In this document: piece after piece, positions 33,067 to 40,573 of the stretch
How the letters are laid out: the number at the start of each line of letters is the position of its first letter
How positions within the stretch are numbered: position 1 is the stretch's first letter
Origin: Pelagibacterales bacterium SAG-MED31
GTDB taxonomy: Bacteria > Pseudomonadota > Alphaproteobacteria > HIMB59 > GCA-002718135
Assembly: GCA_014653715.1 (NCBI GenBank)
Contig: JACWEB010000006.1
Span: forward strand, 1 to 42,850
Direction of reading: 5' to 3'
DNA length: 42,850 nucleotides
Translations under genes and position numbers: made by a program
Notes under the pieces: generated by a model
Databases searched by the model: none
What the model saw: only the letters and a program-made list of their open reading frames with translations
What the model was told of the DNA's origin: nothing

Positions 33067-34509
33067 ATGAATTCAAGTGTAATAGAAAAAACTGCAAATT
33101 ATTTTCGAAGTAAGAATGTTGTACTCCCAACTATAGCTGAGTTGAAAAATCCACATTTAATAAGTGAGGATATTAAAAATAAAGTTTTAAAACTAGATAA
33201 GGATGCAATGGATCCAGTAAATTTATTTAGAGTGCACTGGTTTAACAAAAGAGATCATAGTAAATTTTTAGATGTTCCTGAACATATCGTTTTACCAAGT
33301 GAGTTTACTGGAGTTGATGCAAAAATTATTGTCAATCTTGGTCGTTATTTTCCACTTATTACTGCTCATAAAGTTTTAGCAGCATATGGATGTTTACTTC
33401 CAAGAATTTTAAATGGTACATTTGATTATACGACGCATAAAGCTGTATGGCCATCTACTGGTAATTACTGCAGGGGAGGTGTTGCTATTTCTAAAATATT
33501 AGGTTTTAAAAGTGTGGCTATTCTCCCTGAGGGTATGAGCAAGGAGAGATTTGATTGGCTTGAAAAATGGGTGGAGGATAAAAATGATATTATAAAAACC
33601 ACTGGTACAGAAAGTAACGTAAAAGAAATATATGATGCTTGTAATGAATTAGAAAAAGATAAGAATAATGATATTATCAATCAATTCGATGAATATTATA
33701 ATTATGCAACGCACAGAGCTATTACTGGATCATCTTTTGAAAAATCTTTTTTAAAAGTTAAGGGTGATTCCAATCTTCAAGCTCGGTTTTACGTCTCTGC
33801 TTCTGGCTCAAGTGGCACATTAGCTGCTGGTGATTATTTAAAAGAAAACCTTAATATTAAAATTGCAGTTGTTGAAGCAAATGAATGTCCGACTCTTCTC
33901 TATAATGGGTATGGTGAGCATAATATTCAAGGTATTGGTGATAAACATGTTCCATTAATTCATAATGTGATGAATTCTGATTACGTAGTAGGTGTATCAG
34001 ATGAAGCAACTAATAATCTTAATTTATTATTTAATACGGATGAAGGAAGAGAATATCTAACTAACAGAAGAGGTTTAAATAAAGAGTTTGTTGGGAGACT
34101 TCCAGAATTTGGATTTTCTTCTATCGCAAATATTATTGCTTCTATTAAACTTGCTAAAAAAATGAAATTAACAAAAGATGATGCAATTATTACTGTTGCA
34201 ACAGATGGAGCTGATTTATACGAAACTGAATTAGCAAAAACAAAAAAACAGTTTAGTAAAATTTATGATCAAATAACTTGTGCTGAAATTTTTTCAAAAA
34301 ATTTTGATGCTATTTCAATTGATCATACTTTAGAGTTAAGTCAGATTGATAAAGAGAGAATATTTAACTTGGGCTATTACACATGGGTAGAGCAACAAGG
34401 AACAAGTTTGGAAGAGTTTGAAAATAGAAGAAACCAATCTTTCTGGGATAAGCACTACAAGGATATGATTTCACTTGATGAAAAAATTAAAGAGTTTAAT
34501 TCTCTTTAA
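33067..34509 (+). CDS. Fold-type-II PLP-dependent enzyme of unassigned substrate (cysteine synthase/threonine synthase-like)
   Basis: 480 aa; DYTTHKAVWPSTGNYCRGGVAISKILGFKSVAILPEGMSKERFDWL (probable PLP Lys and phosphate-like STGNY loop); SASGSSGTLAAGDYLKE. Confidence 0.7.
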   Translation: MNSSVIEKTANYFRSKNVVLPTIAELKNPHLISEDIKNKVLKLDKDAMDPVNLFRVHWFNKRDHSKFLDVPEHIVLPSEFTGVDAKIIVNLGRYFPLITAHKVLAAYGCLLPRILNGTFDYTTHKAVWPSTGNYCRGGVAISKILGFKSVAILPEGMSKERFDWLEKWVEDKNDIIKTTGTESNVKEIYDACNELEKDKNNDIINQFDEYYNYATHRAITGSSFEKSFLKVKGDSNLQARFYVSASGSSGTLAAGDYLKENLNIKIAVVEANECPTLLYNGYGEHNIQGIGDKHVPLIHNVMNSDYVVGVSDEATNNLNLLFNTDEGREYLTNRRGLNKEFVGRLPEFGFSSIANIIASIKLAKKMKLTKDDAIITVATDGADLYETELAKTKKQFSKIYDQITCAEIFSKNFDAISIDHTLELSQIDKERIFNLGYYTWVEQQGTSLEEFENRRNQSFWDKHYKDMISLDEKIKEFNSL

Positions 34510-34513
34510 TAAA

Positions 34514-35671
34514 ATGAAAACTAACGGACTGCATAATCAATTAGTTGAATGGAGGCATGATTTACACATGCATCCACAGATAAGTTTTGAAGAAGAATAT
34601 GCTTCAAATAAAGTAGCTAATTTATTAAAAGAATTTGGGATAGAGGTGCATCAAGGAATTGCTAAAACTGGTGTGGTAGGGGTATTAAAAAAAGGAAACA
34701 GTAATAAAAGCATTGGTATAAGAGCAGATATGGATGCATTACCAATCAATGAAATAAATACTTTTTCTTATAAATCTACAATTGAGAATAGAATGCATGC
34801 TTGTGGTCATGATGGACATACAACAATGTTATTAGGTGCAGCAAAATACTTAGCCAAACAAGGCAATTTTGATGGGACTGTATATTTTATTTTTCAACCT
34901 GATGAAGAAAATACTTTGGGTGCTAAGACAATGATTGAGGAAGGTTTATTTACTAAGTTTTCAATTGATGAAGTTTACGGTATGCATAACATTCCAGGGA
35001 TGGAAGCTGGAACATTTGGAACAAGAAAAGGTGGAATTACTACCAGCGAAAATTTATTTGAAATCTCTATAAATGGTAAAGGGGGTCACGCAGCTTTACC
35101 CCATATGAGTAAAGACACGATTACAATAGGTAGTCAGATAATAGTAGCTTTACAAACTATTGTTTCTCGTAAATTAGATCCTGTAGATGCAGGCGTGGTA
35201 TCTGTGACTGAATTTATTACTGATGGAAAAAAAAATGTATTACCTGGTAATGGTTTAATCAAAGGAGATGCTAGAGCATTTAATGAAAAAACTAATACAA
35301 TAATTGAGCAAAGTATGCGTCAACTCGCAAATGGTATTTGTGATTCTTATGGAATTTCTTGTGATGTAAAGTATAAAACAACTTGCCCAATGACTTTTAA
35401 TAAACCGGAACAAGCTGAGGCGGCAACAAGAGCTGCAATTACATTGTTAGGAAACGATAGCTGTAATGGTGATATTGAACCCAGACCTTTTTCAGAAGAT
35501 TTTTCTATCATGTCAGAAAATACCCCAGGGTGTTTTGTATTAATGGGCAATGGAACTAAAGGATCACAAGGAAGGCCTTTGCACTCAGCAGATTATGATT
35601 TTAATGATGAATTATTAGTAAAAGGCTCTTCTTATTGGGTAGAATTAGCAGAACAACAATTGCAAAAATAG
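34514..35671 (+). CDS. M20 (hippurate hydrolase-like) amidohydrolase
   Basis: WRHDLHMHPQISFEE, GIRADMDALPINE, MHACGHDGHTTMLLGAA, FQPDEEN, GKGGHAALPH; start moved from 34475 to ATG 34514, after the upstream stop. Confidence 0.88.
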   Translation: MKTNGLHNQLVEWRHDLHMHPQISFEEEYASNKVANLLKEFGIEVHQGIAKTGVVGVLKKGNSNKSIGIRADMDALPINEINTFSYKSTIENRMHACGHDGHTTMLLGAAKYLAKQGNFDGTVYFIFQPDEENTLGAKTMIEEGLFTKFSIDEVYGMHNIPGMEAGTFGTRKGGITTSENLFEISINGKGGHAALPHMSKDTITIGSQIIVALQTIVSRKLDPVDAGVVSVTEFITDGKKNVLPGNGLIKGDARAFNEKTNTIIEQSMRQLANGICDSYGISCDVKYKTTCPMTFNKPEQAEAATRAAITLLGNDSCNGDIEPRPFSEDFSIMSENTPGCFVLMGNGTKGSQGRPLHSADYDFNDELLVKGSSYWVELAEQQLQK

Positions 35672-35693
35672 TTATTTCTTATGAAAATTCGAG

Positions 35694-36842
35694 ATGTTTA
35701 AAAAAAATCTTGAAAACTTACAAATAACTCTTCAGGAAAATAACATTGATCTAGCTATAATTACTGATGACGACTCACTTTATTATTTTACTGGTTATTA
35801 TGATTTTTTACATATGTCATTTGGACGACCTACTATTTTATTGGTACCAAAAGACTCAGAAACTATCTTGATTACCCCTCTGATTGATGCTCATTTGGTT
35901 AAGAAAAATTGTCCAGTTGATAAAATAGTTACATGGAACGATGGTATTGACAATGAATGGAGAGAATATCTACCAAAATACATAAAAAAAAATTTAGTTA
36001 TAGCAACTGAAAAATTTAAAATTAGTACTTTGGTATTAAATTACATATCTTCTTTATGTGATGAAAAATCACTTAGCAATATTTCACCAATATTAGATTC
36101 TATAAGAATGGTTAAAACAGTGGAAGAATTAAAAATTGCAAGGTCAGCTGGAAAAGTTGCAGAAGCAATGATGCGTGCTGGAAAAGAAGCTATAGGACAT
36201 AATGTTCCTGAATATGAAGTGGCATTAGCAACTTCTCAAGCAGGAACAAGAAAAGCCGCCGAAATATTAAAAAAAGAATTTGAAGAAAGTGATATGTCTC
36301 CTTTAATACATTTTCTGCAGATTATGGCCTCTGGTAAAGATTTGCCAAAAACTCATCACCGAGCTTCAACTAAATTATTAAAAGATGGCGACCCTGTCTT
36401 CCTTTGCTTTTGTGGAATGACAAATTTTCATAAGTTTAAACTTGGTTTTGATAGAACATTTTGGTTAAAAGAAATTAACGATAGATCTCAAATTAAAACT
36501 TATGAAACTGCTGTTCAATCACAAAAAGCAGCCCTGAGTGTTTTAGGCCCTGGTGTAAAAGCTGAAGATGTTCATGCAGCTTATGCAGAAGCTATTCAAA
36601 GTGCAGGTTATCCTTATCCTACATTTAGATGTGGAAGAGCAACAGGTTTTAGTATGCTAGAGGAACCTCAGCTAGTAGCAGGAAATAAAACAATATTAAA
36701 ACCAGGAATGGTATTTGCTGTGGATGGATCTGCTAATGAAGAAAACTTTCGTGCTCAAGTTGGAGATAGTTTTATAATAACTGAAAATGGATATGAGCAA
36801 ATAACTAATTTTTCAAAAAATGTTGAGGATTTAATCATCTAA
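35694..36842 (+). CDS. M24 (pita-bread fold) protein, creatinase/ectoine hydrolase (DoeA)-like
   Basis: SLYYFTGYYDFL N-domain; IRMVKTVEELKIARSAGKVAEAMMRAG linker; GDPVFLCFCGMTNFHKFKLGFDRTFW; LKPGMVFAVDGSANEENFRAQVGDSF. Confidence 0.75.
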   Translation: MFKKNLENLQITLQENNIDLAIITDDDSLYYFTGYYDFLHMSFGRPTILLVPKDSETILITPLIDAHLVKKNCPVDKIVTWNDGIDNEWREYLPKYIKKNLVIATEKFKISTLVLNYISSLCDEKSLSNISPILDSIRMVKTVEELKIARSAGKVAEAMMRAGKEAIGHNVPEYEVALATSQAGTRKAAEILKKEFEESDMSPLIHFLQIMASGKDLPKTHHRASTKLLKDGDPVFLCFCGMTNFHKFKLGFDRTFWLKEINDRSQIKTYETAVQSQKAALSVLGPGVKAEDVHAAYAEAIQSAGYPYPTFRCGRATGFSMLEEPQLVAGNKTILKPGMVFAVDGSANEENFRAQVGDSFIITENGYEQITNFSKNVEDLII

Positions 36843-37864
36843 TGTCAATAATTGAAATTTATAATACTCATTGTTGTGGAGAAATAGGAGATGTCATTGT
36901 TTCAGGTGATATTAAATTAGAGGGTCAGACTATATTTGAACAATCAAATTATTTATTTGAAAATAAAAAACTAAGAAACTTTATATTAAATGAGCCAAGA
37001 GGAGGGGTGTTTAAGCATTGTAATTTGATAGTGCCTCCACTAGATAAAAAAGCTTCTGCAGGTTTTATAATTATGGAGCCTGAAGACAATCCTCCAATGA
37101 GTGGCTCAAATAGTATTTGTGTAGCTACCGTATTATTAGAAAAAAACATTATTAAATCAGTTGAACCTTATACTAATTTTACTCTTGAAGCCCCTGGTGG
37201 TTTAATTTCAATAAAAGCTGAAGTAAGAAACAAACTCACAAAATCAGTTGAAATAGAAAACCTACCTTCTTTTGTCAATTTATTAGATGTTAAACTTAAA
37301 ACCAAAAACTTCGGTGAAATAATCGTTAGTACTGTTTTTGGAGGTGATACTTTTATAATATGTAATGCAAATGATTTTAATTTAGCGATCGAACCCAAGA
37401 ATGCCAAAAAATTTGTCGACATATCAAAAGAAATTATAAAAATTGCAAATCAAGAATTTGGTTTTTTGCATCCAACCATACCGTCTTTAGATTATATTTC
37501 ATTTTGCCAATTCATTGAACCTGTGAAAGTAAATAGTTTTCAACAAAAAGAGGGGTGGAACACAGTCTGCATCAGACCTGGTAAATTAGATAGATCACCA
37601 TGTGGAACTGGAACATCAGCGAGATTGGCATTAATGAAAGAAAAAAATGAAATTGATGTTAATGAAATATTTATATCTAGATCAATAATTGGATCAACAT
37701 TTGAGACAAAGATAAAAGAAGAATTTATTAGCAACGGTAAAAAAATGATTAAGCCTTTAATTAAAGGTTCTGCATTTATCACTGGTAAACAAGAACTTTA
37801 TGTTTCCAAAAATGATCCATTTCCAGAAGGCTACAGACTTAATGATACGTGGCCTGATTTTTAA
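36842..37864 (+). CDS. Proline racemase superfamily protein (4-hydroxyproline epimerase / trans-3-hydroxyproline dehydratase-like), Ser/Cys catalytic pair
   Basis: DVIVSGDI; EPRGGVFKHCNLIVPP; MSGSNSICVATVLLE; GGDTFIICNA; LDRSPCGTGTSARLALM; GSAFITGKQELYV. Confidence 0.88.
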   Translation: MSIIEIYNTHCCGEIGDVIVSGDIKLEGQTIFEQSNYLFENKKLRNFILNEPRGGVFKHCNLIVPPLDKKASAGFIIMEPEDNPPMSGSNSICVATVLLEKNIIKSVEPYTNFTLEAPGGLISIKAEVRNKLTKSVEIENLPSFVNLLDVKLKTKNFGEIIVSTVFGGDTFIICNANDFNLAIEPKNAKKFVDISKEIIKIANQEFGFLHPTIPSLDYISFCQFIEPVKVNSFQQKEGWNTVCIRPGKLDRSPCGTGTSARLALMKEKNEIDVNEIFISRSIIGSTFETKIKEEFISNGKKMIKPLIKGSAFITGKQELYVSKNDPFPEGYRLNDTWPDF

Positions 37865-37870
37865 TTAAAA

Positions 37871-38872
37871 TTATTCTGATAAAGAAGTAATTTTATTTAC
37901 TAATTCAGCATTAATACTTCGAGAGCCAGTGTCTAAACGATTTTTATGTCTTCTCTCTCCAGGGAGTCTTACACCTTCAAGTGATTTCATTTGATCAAAA
38001 AATTTCTCAGCATGATCATTCCAATTTTGACCTGCAATTAATTCTGGAGATAAAGCAATGATAAATTCTCCACCTCTTGCAGGACCTCCATCATTATTAT
38101 CTGCTTCTTTTGCCTCAAAACTAAATAAATCACCCACTAATCCAGCGGCTAATAATTCAATCATCATTGCAATAGCAGACCCCTTGTAATCACCAAAAGT
38201 TAATAAGACGCCACCATTAGCAATTTCAGATGGGTTATCTGTTTTTTCACCATCTTTATTTAAACCTGTACCGTAAGGCACTTTATGACCATCTCTAGCA
38301 GCAACTTGAACTTCACCCATAGCCATTGTGGAAGTTGCCATGTCATAAACAACTGGAGTTTTATTTTTTCTTGGCCATGCAAATGAAATAGGATTTGTTC
38401 CAAACAAAGGTTTTTTTGCACCAGCAGGAGCAACACTTGGTTTATATGCTGTGCATGCGATTCCAATTAATTCGTTTTCTGCTAAAGCTTCAGTCTCATG
38501 CCATAAGGCAGCAAAGTGGTGAGTGTTTGTAATAGTTAAAACACCAACACCATGTTTTTTTGTAACATCTACTAAAGCAGGAATGCCAACACCGATTGCA
38601 GTCGGAGCAAAACCATAATCACCTTCAACTCTTACTGCATTTTGAGTTAAAAAATTATTTTTAGGTCTTGCATTACCTTTTGCTTTTTTGCTTTTTAACG
38701 CTGCAATATATCCAGGAATCCTAAAAAGACCATGCGATACACTCCCATCTCTTTCAGCGTTCATTACAGTATGTGCAACGGCTTTTGCATTGAGTTCATC
38801 ACAACCATTAAATTTAAGTGTTTTTAAGGCTAAGTTATATATTTCTTCAAGAGATAGATCGGTAGTTGTCAT
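37871..38872 (-). CDS. Malate/L-lactate dehydrogenase (Ldh_2) family oxidoreductase
   Basis: NAERDGSVSHGLFRIPGYI; ITNTHHFAALWHETEALAENELIGIACTAYKPSVAPAGAKKPLFGTNPISFAWP; FGDYKGSAIAMMIELLAAGLVGD. Confidence 0.88.
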   Translation of the reverse strand: MTTTDLSLEEIYNLALKTLKFNGCDELNAKAVAHTVMNAERDGSVSHGLFRIPGYIAALKSKKAKGNARPKNNFLTQNAVRVEGDYGFAPTAIGVGIPALVDVTKKHGVGVLTITNTHHFAALWHETEALAENELIGIACTAYKPSVAPAGAKKPLFGTNPISFAWPRKNKTPVVYDMATSTMAMGEVQVAARDGHKVPYGTGLNKDGEKTDNPSEIANGGVLLTFGDYKGSAIAMMIELLAAGLVGDLFSFEAKEADNNDGGPARGGEFIIALSPELIAGQNWNDHAEKFFDQMKSLEGVRLPGERRHKNRLDTGSRSINAELVNKITSLSE

Positions 38873-38964
38873 AATATTCCTTTTATATTTTAAGCTAATG
38901 TGTCTATTTATAGCGCATTTACAATAAGGATTAAATGGCTAAAGATATGTGTATATTTTAATTT

Positions 38965-38981
38965 GTTTCAAATTTTGAAAC
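38965..38981. promoter_or_regulatory. 17-nt perfect palindrome GTTTCAAATTTTGAAAC, candidate regulator-binding site
   Basis: 8-bp inverted repeat around a single central T in the ~150-bp divergent region between the Ldh_2 gene (-) and soxB (+). Confidence 0.55.
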
Positions 38982-39021
38982 TTATTATTTTGGTCTAAAA
39001 AATTGAGGATATAGGAATTTT

Positions 39022-40287
39022 ATGACTCGTTTTAATGCATGGAATGTATTTAAAAATGGTTTTACTGGTCAAAAAAATTGGGATAGACAATGGCGTGATC
39101 CTGAACCAAAAAAAGAATACAACATAATAATTGTTGGTGGAGGCCTTCATGGTTTAGCCACTGCTTATTATCTGGCAAAAAATCATAATAAAAAAAATAT
39201 AGCAGTTTTAGAAAAAGGATGGATTGGCGGAGGAAATGCTGGACGAAATACAACGATAGTACGTTCAAATTACATGATGCCTGGTAACCATGAATTTTAT
39301 GAACACTCATTAAAACTTTGGGAAAATTTAAGTCACGATTTAAATTACAACGTGATGTTTAGTCAAAGAGCGCATGTATCATTATTTCATAGCCCGAGTG
39401 CAAGAGACGGGGCTGCGAGGAGATATAATATAATGCGTCTCCATGGAACTGATGGTGAGTTATGGGATTTGGATACTCTAAAAAAAAATATTCCTCATTT
39501 GAATTATAATAATGCACGTTTTCCAATTTTAGGAGCAGCAGTTCAAAAAAGAGCTGGCAATGCAAGACATGACTCTACAGTATGGGGATTTGCAAGGGCG
39601 GCAGATAGTTTAGGTGTAGATATTTTACAAAATTGTGAAGTGACAGGAGTAAAACGATCACAAAATAATATTGAAAGTATTGAGACTTCAAGAGGAACAA
39701 TGAAAGCTAAGAAAGTAGGTTTTGCTGTGGCAGGACATACTTCTCTTTTATGGCAAATGGCTGGACTTGGTAACTTACCAATTGAGTCTCATAAACTTCA
39801 AGCTTTTGTTACTGAAGCTATTAAGCCTCTGTTGGATCAAGTAGTTGTTTACGGTGTGGGAGGTGCACATTTTTATATTTCACAATCGGATAAGGGAAGT
39901 ATGGTTTTTGGTGGTGATTTAGATTGGTATAAATCCTATGCTCAAAGAGGGAATCTACCTATGGTTCAGGATTCTGCAGAAGCTGCAATGGCTATTATGC
40001 CTTGTTTAGGAAGAATAAGACTACTTCGACACTGGGCTGGAGTTATGGATATGTCAATGGATGGTTCATTTTTCATATGTAAAACTCCTCTATCCAATTT
40101 ATATCTCAATGCTGGCTGGAATTATGGAGGTTTCAAAGCAAGTCCTGCTTCAGGTTGGTATTTTGCAGATCTGATTGCTAATGAACAGCCTCATAAAAAT
40201 GTTCAAAATCATAATCTAGAGAGATTTGAACAAGGAATTAATATTGACGAGCGTGGTGCTGGTCCAGATCCGAAGTTGCACGGTTGA
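39022..40287 (+). CDS. soxB: Sarcosine oxidase subunit beta (FAD oxidoreductase)
   Basis: YNIIIVGGGLHGLATAYYLAKNH...AGRNTTIVRSNYMMPGNHEFYEHSLKLWE; followed by soxD and soxA. Confidence 0.92.
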   Translation: MTRFNAWNVFKNGFTGQKNWDRQWRDPEPKKEYNIIIVGGGLHGLATAYYLAKNHNKKNIAVLEKGWIGGGNAGRNTTIVRSNYMMPGNHEFYEHSLKLWENLSHDLNYNVMFSQRAHVSLFHSPSARDGAARRYNIMRLHGTDGELWDLDTLKKNIPHLNYNNARFPILGAAVQKRAGNARHDSTVWGFARAADSLGVDILQNCEVTGVKRSQNNIESIETSRGTMKAKKVGFAVAGHTSLLWQMAGLGNLPIESHKLQAFVTEAIKPLLDQVVVYGVGGAHFYISQSDKGSMVFGGDLDWYKSYAQRGNLPMVQDSAEAAMAIMPCLGRIRLLRHWAGVMDMSMDGSFFICKTPLSNLYLNAGWNYGGFKASPASGWYFADLIANEQPHKNVQNHNLERFEQGINIDERGAGPDPKLHG

Positions 40288-40288
40288 T

Positions 40289-40573
40289 ATGATAAGAATT
40301 AAATGTCCATATTGTGGTGAAAGAGATCATAGTGAGTTCACTTATGGGGGTGATGCCTCTGTAGAGTATCCAGTACTTGATGCTTCTGTGTCAGAGTGGA
40401 CAAAGGCTATTTTCTTTCGTGAAAACATAAGAGGTATTCAAAAAGAAACTTGGCACCATACAAATGGATGTAGACTTTGGTTAGAAGTAGAGAGATCTAC
40501 AATTACCCATGAAATTAAAAGTGTTAAAGCTTGTCATCCACAAATTGATAAAATTACAAAAAATAAATCATGA
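40289..40573 (+). CDS. soxD: Sarcosine oxidase subunit delta
   Basis: MIRIKCPYCGERDHSEFTYGGDASVEYP...EWTKAIFFRENIRGIQKETWHHTNGCRLW; ATG at 40289 preferred over listed ORF start 40226 (overlaps soxB). Confidence 0.93.
   Translation: MIRIKCPYCGERDHSEFTYGGDASVEYPVLDASVSEWTKAIFFRENIRGIQKETWHHTNGCRLWLEVERSTITHEIKSVKACHPQIDKITKNKS

Noticed and set aside
34475-34513. N-terminal extension MMKKLKSLILFNK of the M20 amidohydrolase ORF
   Set aside because: Overlaps the upstream PLP-enzyme coding end; the ATG at 34514 gives a start consistent with M20 family N-termini.
38260-38466. Alternate-frame ORFs within the Ldh_2, soxB and gabD genes (e.g. 38260-38466, 39062-39310, 39359-39565, 28586-28810)
   Set aside because: Overlap well-supported genes and show no protein-like motifs.
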